A model generated the notes under the pieces. It was not told the origin of the DNA, did no database searches, and saw nothing but the letters and a program-made list of their open reading frames with translations. A DNA stretch of 64,000 bases from positions 1 through 64,000 of the forward strand of contig NZ_BOLV01000008.1 of NCBI RefSeq assembly GCF_016861845.1, written 5' to 3'. Of the stretch, positions 1-9,776 are shown piece after piece (the stretch's first letter is position 1; each line of letters begins with the position of its first letter). This DNA comes from Lacticaseibacillus suilingensis. GTDB lineage: Bacteria; Bacillota; Bacilli; Lactobacillales; Lactobacillaceae. The position numbers and the translations under genes are program-made.

Positions 1-75
1 AACACAGAAGTTAAGCTTCTCTACGCCGAGAGTAGTTGGTGGGTGACTGCCTGCGAGGGTAGGAAGCTGCCGCGC
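1..75 (+). rRNA. 5S ribosomal RNA, 3' part
   Basis: The first ~75 bases read as the 3' two thirds of a 5S rRNA, including the conserved GAAGTTAAGCTTCT segment and the ...GCGAGGGTAGGAAGCTGCC 3' arm. The 5' end lies outside the window. Five tRNA genes follow directly, so this is the tail of an rrn operon transcribed into the window. The exact 3' end is estimated from the family. Confidence 0.9.
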
Positions 76-85
76 TTTGTTTTAT

Positions 86-158
86 TCCGGATTAGCTCAG
101 TTGGTAGAGCACCTGACTGTTAATCAGGTTGTCGTCAGTTCGAGCCTGACATCCGGAG
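86..158 (+). tRNA. tRNA-Asn (GTT)
   Basis: A full cloverleaf is visible: acceptor TCCGGAT pairs with ATCCGGA, and the anticodon loop CTGTTAA at 117-123 carries GTT at 119-121. The T-arm has GTTCGAGCC. It lies 10 bases after the 5S rRNA. No CCA is encoded. Confidence 0.96.
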
Positions 159-166
159 TTTTTTAT

Positions 167-255
167 GGAGAGTTGTCCGAGAGGCCGAAGGAGCATGGTT
201 GGAAACCATGTATACGGGTTTGCCCGTATCAAGGGTTCGAATCCCTTACTCTCCG
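167..255 (+). tRNA. tRNA-Ser (GGA)
   Basis: An 89-base class II tRNA with acceptor GGAGAGT/ACTCTCC, anticodon GGA at 201-203 and the long variable arm typical of serine tRNAs (TACGGGTTTGCCCGTA). It is the second gene of the post-rRNA cluster. Confidence 0.96.
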
Positions 256-265
256 TTGATTGTAT

Positions 266-337
266 GGCCCGTTGGTCAAGTGGTTAAGACACCGCCCTTT
301 CACGGCGGTAACATGGGTTCAAATCCCGTACGGGTCA
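266..337 (+). tRNA. tRNA-Glu (TTC)
   Basis: Acceptor GGCCCGT pairs with ACGGGTC, and the anticodon stem CCGCC/GGCGG presents TTC at 299-301. Seventy-two bases, third gene of the cluster. Confidence 0.96.
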
Positions 338-344
338 CTTATAT

Positions 345-417
345 GGAGGATTAGCTCAGTTGGGAGAGCGTCTGCCTTACAAGCAGAGGGTCACAGGTTC
401 GAGCCCTGTATCCTCCA
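345..417 (+). tRNA. tRNA-Val (TAC)
   Basis: Acceptor GGAGGAT pairs with ATCCTCC. Anticodon stem TCTGC/GCAGA presents TAC at 378-380. Fourth gene of the cluster. Confidence 0.96.
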
Positions 418-435
418 TTTTTTTACCTTTCTTTT

Positions 436-509
436 GGTTCCATGGTCTAGTTGGTTAGGACGCCTGCCTGTCACGCAGGAGATCACGAGTTCGAGTCTCG
501 TTGGAACCG
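436..509 (+). tRNA. tRNA-Asp (GTC)
   Basis: Acceptor GGTTCCA pairs with TGGAACC, and anticodon stem CCTGC/GCAGG presents GTC at 470-472. It is the last tRNA of the cluster, followed within a few bases by a strong terminator. Confidence 0.96.
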
Positions 510-513
510 GCCG

Positions 514-553
514 AAAAAGGCACGCCTCGCAAAATTGCGAGGCGTGCCTTTTT
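514..553. terminator. Bidirectional terminator of the rrn-tRNA operon
   Basis: A 17-bp inverted repeat, AAAAAGGCACGCCTCGC against GCGAGGCGTGCCTTTTT, with a 6-base loop. Runs of A and T on both sides let it end the tRNA operon and the oppositely oriented membrane-protein gene. Confidence 0.93.
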
Positions 554-556
554 CGT

Positions 557-1195
557 TTAGCCGTGAAGCCGAACGAGGTAAAGGAGCGCGCTTAAAACGA
601 TTTGCGTCCAGGCAATCACGCCAGGCAGTTTGGCCCAGTGCCGGACCGTCAAGATCCCGCTGCAGGCCAGAGCAATCAGCGCAAAGAGCAAGGTGAACTG
701 CTGATGCCAAAAGCCGATGCCGAGAATCGCCACCAAGAGGATGATGGTGGCGGCAAAAGGCAGGCGTTCAGCCCAAATGAGCAATAGCATCAAAGCAGCA
801 AACAGGCAGTTGATGATGAGGGCCGTGGTGGTTAAACCATGAGTGATGCTGGCACTGAGCAGCAGCTGCAAGAACAGCACTTCCAGCTGCCAACCGCTCG
901 CTTTGAGCAAAGGGGACATTTTTTGCGTGGCCAGCAGGAGGCCGAGGCCAATTTGAGCCAGGGCTAAGGGCAACAGCGTCCAATTTCCACTACTACTAAT
1001 GACGGCCAAAATCAAGGCGGCGATGGTCCACCATAAAGGTTTGGCAAAGTTAGCGAGACCGGCCATCACGAGGATTAAGGCGAACAAGGCGATCAGTGGG
1101 CCGGAAAAAGCGACGCCAGGGTTCAGAAGCAGGGGCAGCAAGGCGATTTGAATGACCGCTGTCACCGCGGCCAATAACGATTTGATTGTCATCAC
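557..1195 (-). CDS. Multi-pass membrane protein of unknown function
   Basis: A 212-residue protein made almost wholly of hydrophobic segments, roughly seven or eight membrane spans, with few charged residues. It has no signal peptide beyond its first membrane helix (residues 4-25) and no catalytic motif I recognise. It is transcribed toward the tRNA operon and its 3' end touches the shared terminator. The start at 1195 has an upstream AAGGAA-type ribosome binding site. I do not recognise the family and assign no function. Confidence 0.75.
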   Translation of the reverse strand: MMTIKSLLAAVTAVIQIALLPLLLNPGVAFSGPLIALFALILVMAGLANFAKPLWWTIAALILAVISSSGNWTLLPLALAQIGLGLLLATQKMSPLLKASGWQLEVLFLQLLLSASITHGLTTTALIINCLFAALMLLLIWAERLPFAATIILLVAILGIGFWHQQFTLLFALIALACSGILTVRHWAKLPGVIAWTQIVLSALLYLVRLHG

Positions 1196-1278
1196 ATAAT
1201 TCCTTTCAGTACGCTTTCTATCATAGCGGAGTCACTGCCGGCTGGCAAAGTAATTTCGATTTTGACCGGTGGATGTGA

Positions 1279-1284
1279 TAGAAT
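1279..1284 (+). promoter_or_regulatory. Probable -10 element of metK
   Basis: TAGAAT at 1279-1284 would start transcription near 1290, exactly at the 5' edge of the SMK-box. No good -35 is present at normal spacing, so this rests mainly on position. Confidence 0.4.
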
Positions 1285-1290
1285 GAATCA

Positions 1291-1364
1291 GTTGCAACGA
1301 ATTCCCGATGGGATCTGACCGGATAGTCAGAGGTGCCTTGTAACCGAAACAAATTTAGGGGGAA
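1291..1364 (+). promoter_or_regulatory. SMK-box (SAM-III) riboswitch of metK
   Basis: The leader has the full SMK-box layout. GTTGCAA at 1291-1297 pairs with TTGTAAC at 1339-1345 to form the basal helix. CTGAC (1315-1319) and GTCAG (1326-1330) form the inner hairpin. The anti-Shine-Dalgarno TTCCC (1302-1306) can pair with the ribosome binding site AGGGGG (1357-1362). In this family S-adenosylmethionine stabilises the fold that sequesters the Shine-Dalgarno, so translation of metK falls when SAM is plentiful. The TTGTAACCGAAA core is the family's most recognisable sequence. Confidence 0.92.
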
Positions 1365-1369
1365 AAATA

Positions 1370-2554
1370 ATGCAAGAACGTCATTTATTTACTTCGGAGT
1401 CCGTCTCTGAAGGCCATCCAGATAAAATCGCCGATCAAATCAGCGATGCCATCTTGGATGCAATGTTGGCTCAGGACAAAAATGCCCGGGTCGCGTGTGA
1501 AACGACTGTCACCACCGGTTTGGTGCTGGTGGTGGGGGAAATCTCAACCACCGCTTATGTTGATATTCAAAAGGTCGTTCGCGATACCATTCGCCGCATC
1601 GGCTACGACAAAGCGTCAGGCTTTGACCCCGATAGCGTGGGCGTGATGACGGCGCTGGACGAACAGTCGCCTGATATTGCGCAAGGGGTCGATGACTCTT
1701 ATGAAGCGCGGGAAGGCGAAACCGATCCGCTGGACAAAATCGGCGCTGGCGATCAAGGCATGATGTTCGGTTATGCCATCAACGAAACGCCGCAGTACAT
1801 GCCGCTACCGATTGCGCTGGCGCATCAGCTGATGCAGCGGATTGCCAAATTGCGCAAGGACGGCACCATCAGTTACCTGCGGCCGGATGCAAAGGCGCAA
1901 GTGACCGTTGAATACGATGATCAAGAAAAGCCGGTGCGGGTCGATACCGTCGTGATTTCAACCCAGCATGATTCGGATGCGACGTTGGCGCAAATCCGCG
2001 CCGATGTCGAGCAGCAGGTCATTCGCGCGGTGATTCCGGCTCACTTGCTGGATGCGAACACCAAGATCTACGTGAACCCGACTGGCCGCTTCGTGTTAGG
2101 CGGCCCGCAAGCCGATTCTGGTTTGACCGGGCGTAAAATCATTGTCGATACCTATGGCGGCTTTGCCCGGCATGGTGGTGGGGCCTTTTCCGGTAAGGAT
2201 GCCACCAAGGTTGACCGCTCCGCTTCTTATGCGGCGCGTTACATCGCTAAAAACGTGGTGGCCGCTGGCTTAGCGGATAAGATGGAAGTGCAGCTGGCAT
2301 ACGCGATTGGCGTCGCCCAGCCAGTATCCGTCTCGGTGAACTGCTTTGGCACCAATAAAGTTTCTGAACAAACGATTACGACTGCCATTCGCAAGTTGTT
2401 TGACTTGCGCCCGGCAGGCATCATTAAAATGCTTGACCTACAGCGGCCGATTTACGAACAAACCGCGGCGTATGGTCATTTTGGACGTACAGATGTTGAT
2501 CTTCCTTGGGAGCACTTGGACAAAGTTGCTGAATTAGCCAAGTACTTAGATTAA
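1370..2554 (+). CDS. metK: S-adenosylmethionine synthetase
   Basis: Converts methionine and ATP into S-adenosylmethionine, the cell's main methyl donor, releasing phosphate and diphosphate in the cytoplasm. The 394-residue length is normal. The N-terminus [11 protein letters not shown] (ATP site) and both family signatures, GAGDQG at 125-130 and GGGAFSGKD at 269-277, are intact. The ATG follows AGGGGG by seven bases, and this ribosome binding site is the target of the upstream SMK-box, so expression is governed translationally by the enzyme's own product. A terminator closes the gene, making it monocistronic. Confidence 0.98.
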   Translation: MQERHLFTSESVSEGHPDKIADQISDAILDAMLAQDKNARVACETTVTTGLVLVVGEISTTAYVDIQKVVRDTIRRIGYDKASGFDPDSVGVMTALDEQSPDIAQGVDDSYEAREGETDPLDKIGAGDQGMMFGYAINETPQYMPLPIALAHQLMQRIAKLRKDGTISYLRPDAKAQVTVEYDDQEKPVRVDTVVISTQHDSDATLAQIRADVEQQVIRAVIPAHLLDANTKIYVNPTGRFVLGGPQADSGLTGRKIIVDTYGGFARHGGGAFSGKDATKVDRSASYAARYIAKNVVAAGLADKMEVQLAYAIGVAQPVSVSVNCFGTNKVSEQTITTAIRKLFDLRPAGIIKMLDLQRPIYEQTAAYGHFGRTDVDLPWEHLDKVAELAKYLD

Positions 2555-2565
2555 ACGAGAAAAGA

Positions 2566-2602
2566 GGCGGCCGTTCCAGCTTTGCTGGACGGTCGCTTTT
2601 TC
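2566..2602 (+). terminator. metK terminator
   Basis: Stem GCGGCCGTTCCAGC against GCTGGACGGTCGC (with G-U pairs) followed by TTTTT. It ends just before the ribosome binding site of the next gene. Confidence 0.85.
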
Positions 2603-2626
2603 ACGCAAAGGAGCGAAAACTGTTAC

Positions 2627-4084
2627 ATGACGAAAGCTAAACCAACCAACGTGATGATTACCACGATTGCGATTTTTATCGCCACCTTCATGACGGCGAT
2701 TGAAGGGACAATTGTGGCTACCGCCATGCCTACCATTGTCGGCGATTTGCACGGCGTCGCGCTGATGAACTGGATTGTCTCAATTTACCTGCTCACCAAC
2801 GCGATGGCGACACCGATTTATGGGAAATTCGCAGATAAAATTGGCCGCAAGCCGGTGCTCATGCTGGGCCTGCTGATTTTTATTTTAGGTTCGACGGCTT
2901 CAGGCTTGTCCCAAAGCATGCCGATTTTGATCGTGGCGCGGGCTTTTCAAGGCATCGGCGCTGGGGCCATCATGCCAGTAACGTTCACCATCATTGCGGA
3001 TATCTATCCTTATGAAAAGCGCGCCAAGGTCCTGGGCTTCAACGGCTCGGCCTGGGGCATTGCCTCGGTGGTGGCCCCGCTATTGGGCGGCTTCATTGTC
3101 GATCAGCTATCGTGGCACTGGATTTTTTTCATCAATGTGCCGATCGGCCTCATCACAATGGCCCTGATCATGGTGTTCTATCACGATCAACACGAAGCCG
3201 TCAGTGCGCCAGTCGATTACCTGGGCACGGTGTGGTTGGTGTTGACCTTGCTGTTCTTGATGCTGGGCTTTCAGGCGCTGGCCGGCAGTCATGGCCTGTT
3301 GGGCTTTGCTGGGCTACTGGTGCTGGCGGCAGTGGCGCTGTGGTTGTTCACGCGCCAGGAACGCAAAGCAGCCGATCCCATCATCGACCTCAAGTTATTC
3401 GCCAATCGGCCCTTTGTTGTGGCCAACGCCATTGCGGCGCTGATTTCCGGCGTGGTGATTGGCTATGAAACCTACATGCCGATGTGGGTACAAGGCATCT
3501 TAGGGATGGGTGCTTCCTACGGGGGCTTTGCCATCACGCCGAGTTCCTTAATGTGGGTGATTGGCTCTTTTGTGGCTGGGCGCATGCTGACGAGCTTGTC
3601 GGTGCGGCGGATTTTGACCATTGCCATGACCACGATTTTGGTCGGCACCTTGGCGTTAGCGCTGGTCCCTGAGAGTACGCCTTACCTGGCCTTCCTAGGC
3701 ATTGCGGCGGTGCTGGGCTTTGGCTTCGGGATTGTGATTACCACCACCACGGTGCGCGCGCAGGCCGTGGTCGACCCAAGCGAAATTGGGGTGGCCAGCA
3801 GCTTTAACACCTTGTCCCGGACGCTGGGCCAAACGCTGATGGTGTCCTTGTATGGGGTGGTGCTGAATTTGCGGATGGCGCAAGGCGTGGCCGCTCATGC
3901 CAACATTAAGGCGTCCATGCTCAACCAACTGATCAATCCGCAAACAGCGGTTAATTTGCCGAAAAAATTGCTGCCGGTGCTGCATGAAATCCTCTATTCC
4001 GGCCTGCATAACATTTATTTCTTCTCGGTGTTGATTGTGGTGGCAGGGCTCATCATCAATGCGCTGGACCGCCAGTCAAAATAA
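2627..4084 (+). CDS. MFS drug exporter, DHA2 (EmrB/QacA) family
   Basis: A 485-residue proton-driven multidrug transporter with about 14 membrane spans. The DHA family motifs are visible: MTAIEGTIVATAMPTIV in the first helix, then the motif A loop GKFADKIGRKPVLMLG, and ARAFQGIGAGA. I start at ATG 2627; an earlier in-frame start at 2582 would lie inside the metK terminator hairpin. The ribosome binding site AAAGGAG is about 13 bases upstream, rather far, so translation may be weak. Substrate unknown. There is no regulator next to it of the usual TetR or MarR type, and the RpiR gene downstream appears to belong to the sugar locus. Confidence 0.9.
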   Translation: MTKAKPTNVMITTIAIFIATFMTAIEGTIVATAMPTIVGDLHGVALMNWIVSIYLLTNAMATPIYGKFADKIGRKPVLMLGLLIFILGSTASGLSQSMPILIVARAFQGIGAGAIMPVTFTIIADIYPYEKRAKVLGFNGSAWGIASVVAPLLGGFIVDQLSWHWIFFINVPIGLITMALIMVFYHDQHEAVSAPVDYLGTVWLVLTLLFLMLGFQALAGSHGLLGFAGLLVLAAVALWLFTRQERKAADPIIDLKLFANRPFVVANAIAALISGVVIGYETYMPMWVQGILGMGASYGGFAITPSSLMWVIGSFVAGRMLTSLSVRRILTIAMTTILVGTLALALVPESTPYLAFLGIAAVLGFGFGIVITTTTVRAQAVVDPSEIGVASSFNTLSRTLGQTLMVSLYGVVLNLRMAQGVAAHANIKASMLNQLINPQTAVNLPKKLLPVLHEILYSGLHNIYFFSVLIVVAGLIINALDRQSK

Positions 4085-4160
4085 CCGCGCAAGCGCTTGT
4101 TTTTTCCAGTCAAAGTCTTCATGATAGAAGAGAAGATTACGCTGGATAGGGGGCACAACT

Positions 4161-4910
4161 GTGTTTTCTTATGACAAGCTTCAAACCCTGAATGATATTG
4201 AAACCTCGATTTACAACTATGTGATCAAACACGCCGAAGCGGTGGAAACCATGCCGATTCGCGAATTAGCCACCCATGCCCACGTTAGCACGGCTTCCGT
4301 GCTGCGCTTTGCGGAGAAAATGGGCTTTGATGGTTATTCGGAATTGCGGTTTGCGCTGAAGCAGGACCGCAAGAACAAAGAGCAAGAGGCGCAGGCCACC
4401 AGTTATGATGCCTCGGTGCCACTGGCCGATTTCTTTTCCAAGGTGAATTCCACCGACTTCAACAAGTTGATTGATTCCGCCATGGACCTCATTGTCAAAG
4501 CGCCACTGGTGATGTTCTTTGGTCTGGGCGGTGGCAATTCGCTGGCGCAGTATGGGGCGCGGTTCTGGTCGAATGCCGGCAAGATGTCACTGCCGGTGTT
4601 TGATCCGTTCCAGCCGTTCCCTAACAGCAGTCCCTTGCCGAAAGACACGGTGCTGGTGGTGCTGTCGGTATCCGGCGAAACCCATGAGGTGCTGGATCTG
4701 GTCAACAAAGTGAAGCCAGAAGCCGTCAAGGTGATTGCGGTCACTAATTCGGGCAATTCCACCTTGGCGAAAATGGCAGATTTAAGTATCAGCTATTTTA
4801 TGCCAGAAATTAAGCACGCTGATTTGAATTTAACGACTCAGGTGCCAGTGGTCTACCTGATTGAATTAATTGGGCACCGACTGGACGAAATCAATCATAC
4901 CAAGGCTTAG
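4161..4910 (+). CDS. RpiR/MurR family sugar-responsive regulator
   Basis: A 249-residue DNA-binding regulator. The N-terminal helix-turn-helix (about residues 1-75, with IRELATHAHVSTASVLRFAEKMGF) is followed by a SIS sugar-phosphate-binding domain (about 110-240, with VVLSVSGETHEVL). Family members sense phosphosugars and repress or activate sugar catabolic genes. The GTG start is seven bases after AGGGGG. It lies just upstream of, and in the same orientation as, the EIIC/GH1/ROK genes but is separated by a terminator and a cluster of palindromes, which are the likely operators. The effector is probably a phosphorylated beta-glucoside or its product (inference). Confidence 0.92.
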   Translation: MFSYDKLQTLNDIETSIYNYVIKHAEAVETMPIRELATHAHVSTASVLRFAEKMGFDGYSELRFALKQDRKNKEQEAQATSYDASVPLADFFSKVNSTDFNKLIDSAMDLIVKAPLVMFFGLGGGNSLAQYGARFWSNAGKMSLPVFDPFQPFPNSSPLPKDTVLVVLSVSGETHEVLDLVNKVKPEAVKVIAVTNSGNSTLAKMADLSISYFMPEIKHADLNLTTQVPVVYLIELIGHRLDEINHTKA

Positions 4911-4921
4911 CGCCGACTTGT

Positions 4922-4953
4922 CACCCGTTACATTTCTGTAACGGGTGTTTTTG
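4922..4953 (+). terminator. Terminator of the RpiR gene
   Basis: Perfect 10-bp stem CACCCGTTAC/GTAACGGGTG, six-base loop, then a T-rich tract. Confidence 0.9.
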
Positions 4954-4955
4954 TG

Positions 4956-5008
4956 TGAAACCGGTTTCTGAATCGGACAATAAGGTACCGGTTTCATACG
5001 AAACCGGT
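4956..5008. promoter_or_regulatory. Operator cluster: cre-like palindrome plus inverted repeat
   Basis: GAAACCGGTTTC at 4957-4968 is a perfect 12-bp palindrome, and with the preceding T (TGAAACCGGTTTCT) it fits the CcpA cre consensus TGNAANCGNWNNCW. A second pair, ACCGGTTTC (4987-4995) and GAAACCGGT (5000-5008), is an inverted repeat using the same half-sites. They could be bound by CcpA, a LacI-type repressor or the adjacent RpiR protein. The sequence alone does not decide. Confidence 0.65.
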
Positions 5009-5044
5009 TACACTAGTTGTTGTGGTCAGGTACCACTGATCATC

Positions 5045-5062
5045 TGATTTCGGCCGAAATCA
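5045..5062. promoter_or_regulatory. 18-bp perfect palindrome, putative RpiR operator
   Basis: TGATTTCGGCCGAAATCA is a perfect 18-bp palindrome about 54 bases upstream of a -10-like TAAAAT (5116-5121) whose -35 region is poor. Position and symmetry suggest a dimeric regulator site for the EIIC operon. Assignment to the RpiR protein is an inference. Confidence 0.6.
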
Positions 5063-5155
5063 AACTATTATTCATGCTTCACCCGACCATTCGTCGGATC
5101 ATGTTTTAGCAATGATAAAATTTGACGCCAATTTGGCGCAACTGGGGGAAACATT

Positions 5156-6499
5156 ATGGACTACGTGAACAATAAAGTCTTGCCAAAAGTGATGAAGTTC
5201 ACTAGCAGCCGGCCAATCACCGCGCTGAAAAATGGGATGATTTACACCATTCCCTTCATCATCGTTGGTTCAGTCTTTCTGATTTTAGCGTCCTTGCCTG
5301 TGCCATCATGGGCGGCTTGGATGAACAGTACCGGCTTGGTGCCATACTTCAACCAAGCTTATAACTTCTCATTTAACGTCATGTCAATCATCGCGGTGAC
5401 TGGGATTGCCTATGAATGGGCTCGGGCCGAAAAAGTGGATCCACTGGCTTCAGGGATCACTGGCTTGCTTTCCTTCTTAGTCGTTCTGCAGCCTTCTAAC
5501 CCAATCGTTTCTGCTACTGGCAAGACGCTGGTCGCTAACAGCCGCGGCATTACCGGCTGGATCGACACTGGTTTCTTAGGTGGTAAAGGGATGATCGCCG
5601 CGATCATCATTGGCTTGATCACGGGCTGGATTTACAGCTGGTTCGTTAAGAACAACATCACCATCAAGCTGCCAGACCAAGTGCCTGCCAACGTTGCCAA
5701 CTCTTTCGTTGCTTTGATCCCTGCCGCTGCTTTGATCACCGGCTGGACCTTGGTTTACATGTTCTTTGATCACTTCCTGCACGAAGGTATGCTGGGCTGG
5801 ATCTACTCCGTCCTGCAAGTGCCACTGCAAGGTTTGACCGACTCACTGGGTGGCGTTATCCTGATGAGTATGGCGATTTCCTTCCTCTGGTTCTTCGGGG
5901 TTCACGGTTCCGCGATTGTTTCCGGGATCATGACCGGGGTTTTGATGTCCAACTCCACTGACAATGCCGCTTTGTTCAAGGCTGGTAAAGCTTTGACCGT
6001 TGCTAATGGCGGCCACATTTTCACCCAGGCTTTGCTGGATCAGTTCGGTACTGTGACCGGGGCCGGGATTACCATTGGCTTGGTCTTCTACATTCTGTTC
6101 TTTGCTAGGTCTGCTCAGTTGAAGGCTTTGGGTGCGGTTGAAGTTGCACCAGCGATTTTCAACATCAACGAACCATTCCTGTTCGGGATTCCGTTGGTTA
6201 TGAACCCATTGACCTTGATTCCATTCATGTTGGTCCCAGCTTTGTCCATGTCGCTGACTTACTTGGCGATTAAATTCGGGCTCATTCCGCTGTTCAATGG
6301 GGTTTACGTCCCATGGACCACGCCAGCCATCTTCTCCGGCTTCCTGGTCGGCGGCTGGAAGACCGCTTTGTGGCAGGCTTTGATGCTTGCGATGTCGTTC
6401 GCGGTTTACTTCCCATTCATCCGCAGCTACGACAACACCTTGTTCAAGCAGGAACAAGAAACACTTGCTAAGGAACAAGCTGAAAAGGCTAACGCCTAA
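5156..6499 (+). CDS. PTS EIIC, lactose/cellobiose family
   Basis: The membrane channel component of a phosphotransferase system for a beta-glucoside or oligosaccharide. The 447 residues form about ten hydrophobic segments. The family sequence NEPFLFGIPLVMNP, which carries the conserved substrate-site glutamate, and the GVHGSAIV segment are present. The ATG follows GGGGGAA by about six bases. No EIIA or EIIB gene lies in this locus, so this EIIC must borrow those subunits from elsewhere. It is followed by a phospho-beta-glucosidase and a ROK kinase, supporting aryl- or alkyl-beta-glucoside or cellobiose uptake (inference). Confidence 0.93.
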   Translation: MDYVNNKVLPKVMKFTSSRPITALKNGMIYTIPFIIVGSVFLILASLPVPSWAAWMNSTGLVPYFNQAYNFSFNVMSIIAVTGIAYEWARAEKVDPLASGITGLLSFLVVLQPSNPIVSATGKTLVANSRGITGWIDTGFLGGKGMIAAIIIGLITGWIYSWFVKNNITIKLPDQVPANVANSFVALIPAAALITGWTLVYMFFDHFLHEGMLGWIYSVLQVPLQGLTDSLGGVILMSMAISFLWFFGVHGSAIVSGIMTGVLMSNSTDNAALFKAGKALTVANGGHIFTQALLDQFGTVTGAGITIGLVFYILFFARSAQLKALGAVEVAPAIFNINEPFLFGIPLVMNPLTLIPFMLVPALSMSLTYLAIKFGLIPLFNGVYVPWTTPAIFSGFLVGGWKTALWQALMLAMSFAVYFPFIRSYDNTLFKQEQETLAKEQAEKANA

Positions 6500-6526
6500 G
6501 CGTTGCAACGAAAATGATTTTGATGA

Positions 6527-6562
6527 CGCCTGGGTTCAGTACGCTGAACCTGGGCGCTTTTG
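6527..6562 (+). terminator. Intra-operon hairpin between EIIC and GH1 genes
   Basis: Imperfect stem GCCTGGGTTCAG/CTGAACCTGGGC followed by TTTT. It probably reduces or processes read-through rather than ending the operon, since the next gene follows without a clear promoter. Confidence 0.55.
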
Positions 6563-6566
6563 GTAG

Positions 6567-8012
<1,446 letters not shown>

Positions 8013-8024
8013 CGGAGGCAGAAA

Positions 8025-8948
8025 ATGAAACAGTTTGTGGGCTTTGACATTGGTGGCACCAGCATCAAATATGGGCTGCTCGATGAAAGTGGCCAGATTT
8101 TGGCGCATGGGCATTTTGCCACAGCAAAAGATGCGGCGACCAATGTGACCAAGATGGTGGCAGTGGTTAAAGATTACCAAAAGCAAACCATGATTGCTGG
8201 CGTGGGCATCGATGCCCCAGGCATTGTCACCAAAGACGGCTATATGATCACTGGCGGCGCGATTCCTGGCTTTTACCAGTTTCCCCTAGCCCAGGAACTC
8301 AAGGATGCCTTGCACTTGCCGGTGAAAGTCGAAAACGATGCTAACGCCGCGGCCATTGCTGAGCGCTGGCTGGGCAATGCGCAGGGGATTGACGACTACA
8401 TTTGTCTGGTGTTAGGCACCGGCATTGGCGGCGGCCTGGTGCTGAACGGGGATGTTTACCGTGGCGCTCATGGTATGGCAGGTGAAATTGGCTGGAGCAT
8501 CACCCATGACCTAGACCTGACCGACGATTTGGAGTCGGTTTCGTTGAATTACGCGGCATCGGTGGTCACCGGGCTGGTGCGGCGGTATAACTTATCACTG
8601 CAAGCCCTTGATCATGATGCACCGGAAGAAAAAGATGCGGCGCAAATCATTGCCTTGGCCCACGAACATGATGAAGTCGCCGCGCCGGTGTATGACCGTT
8701 TTCTCGCCGATGTGACGGTGATGCTGATGAATTTGATTGGGACGCTTGATCCTGAACGGATTCTGATTGGCGGCGGCATTAGTGCCAATGCGACCTTCAT
8801 GGCCGACCTGGCGGCGCGCTTCAAGGAATATGTCGCGCGCCACAAAGGCCTCAATGGCGCGCAGAAGAGCTTCCCGTACCGGATTGAAGCAGCTGGACTG
8901 CAGAACAACGCCGGTTTGATTGGGGCGGTATATCCCCTGACCCGCTAA
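8025..8948 (+). CDS. ROK family sugar kinase
   Basis: A 307-residue ROK kinase that would phosphorylate a free sugar with ATP. The phosphate-binding motif DIGGTS (8-13), the sugar-site END (in KVENDANAAAIAE) and LGTGIGGG are intact. The usual ROK zinc motif CxCGxxGC after GEIGW is absent, as in some beta-glucoside kinases and other zinc-less ROK enzymes. It begins 12 bases after the phospho-beta-glucosidase gene, so the two are co-translated. Plausible roles are phosphorylating the glucose released from the glycoside or the glycoside itself; the exact substrate is open. Confidence 0.9.
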   Translation: MKQFVGFDIGGTSIKYGLLDESGQILAHGHFATAKDAATNVTKMVAVVKDYQKQTMIAGVGIDAPGIVTKDGYMITGGAIPGFYQFPLAQELKDALHLPVKVENDANAAAIAERWLGNAQGIDDYICLVLGTGIGGGLVLNGDVYRGAHGMAGEIGWSITHDLDLTDDLESVSLNYAASVVTGLVRRYNLSLQALDHDAPEEKDAAQIIALAHEHDEVAAPVYDRFLADVTVMLMNLIGTLDPERILIGGGISANATFMADLAARFKEYVARHKGLNGAQKSFPYRIEAAGLQNNAGLIGAVYPLTR

Positions 8949-8960
8949 CTTTAAGTGTCA

Positions 8961-8999
8961 AAAAATCCCGCTTGCGAAGGTTTCGCAGGCGGGATTTTT
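8961..8999. terminator. Bidirectional terminator between ROK and PAP2 genes
   Basis: AAAAATCCCGC-type arm pairs with GCGGGATTTTT around a short GC-rich inner stem (TTGCGAA/TTCGCA). It serves the convergent ROK and PAP2 genes. Confidence 0.9.
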
Positions 9000-9001
9000 G
9001 G

Positions 9002-9676
9002 TTATTGTGGATCATTGACCCAACCGGTTGGGCCCACTTCAGTTAGCCACGGATACATCAGCCACCACACCAGCATCAAACCGACCAACGCCTCTAGCCA
9101 GCCGGCTAGGACGTCAGTGGGAAAATGGACCTGCACGTAAATCCGCGACAAGCCGATGAGGCTAATCATGACGGCGCTGTAGCTCACCAAGAGGCGGCGC
9201 AGCCAAGGCAGGGTGATCAAGGTCAAGGTGAGCAGAATCACCGTGCCGTACAGCAACATCGCGCCGCTGGCATGGCCGCTAGGAAAGCTGTAACCGCCAG
9301 CGAGGGTTAGGGGATGAATGTTGGGGTTTTGAATGAACGGGCGCTGCCGCAAGAACAGATGCTTCACTGAGGTATTGACGAAACTCAGCAGCACCACACT
9401 GACCGCCGCAAACCACGCGTAGCGCCGGCGCCGGAAGTAAAACAAAATGCCAACGAGAACTAGGCCGAAAAAGACGACCACTGGCGGATTGCCCAGGCTG
9501 GTGATGAACAAGACAATGGTGGTCAGCCAGTCTGGCCGGTGCGCGGTGATCACGCTGATGACGCTTTGGTCGATGGTGTGAATCCAAGCAGCATGAGTAG
9601 CGACCCCGATCATGATGGGGATTAAGCCGACCAAAGCGCAGGCGGCGATGATTAAGGGATAATGCGGACGCTTCAC
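9002..9676 (-). CDS. PAP2 family membrane phosphatase
   Basis: An integral membrane phosphatase of the PAP2/PgpB group, acting on lipid phosphates such as phosphatidylglycerol phosphate, phosphatidate or undecaprenyl diphosphate. All three catalytic motifs are present: KHLFLRQRP (K-x6-RP), PSGH, and SRIYVQVHFPTD (SR-x5-H-x3-D). About six membrane spans. I choose GTG 9676 because GAAGGTGAG lies just upstream; an ATG at 9700 has no ribosome binding site. The lipid substrate cannot be told from sequence. Confidence 0.88.
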   Translation of the reverse strand: MKRPHYPLIIAACALVGLIPIMIGVATHAAWIHTIDQSVISVITAHRPDWLTTIVLFITSLGNPPVVVFFGLVLVGILFYFRRRRYAWFAAVSVVLLSFVNTSVKHLFLRQRPFIQNPNIHPLTLAGGYSFPSGHASGAMLLYGTVILLTLTLITLPWLRRLLVSYSAVMISLIGLSRIYVQVHFPTDVLAGWLEALVGLMLVWWLMYPWLTEVGPTGWVNDPQ

Positions 9677-9776
9677 AGGCTCACCTTCTTTGTTTTGCAT
9701 AGTGGCTTTATTTTAGCATAAGGACAGGACCGGAGATGGTTAATAAATGGTAAGGGGTTGGGCGGAGCTGAACTGC

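Noticed and set aside
260-710. Open frames across the tRNA cluster and its terminator
   Set aside because: They run through well-formed tRNA-Glu, Val and Asp genes and lack ribosome binding sites; coding is not credible.
4086-4099. CAAGCGCTTG palindrome considered as a cre site for the RpiR gene
   Set aside because: Only the central core fits; the outer TG and CA positions of the cre consensus are missing.
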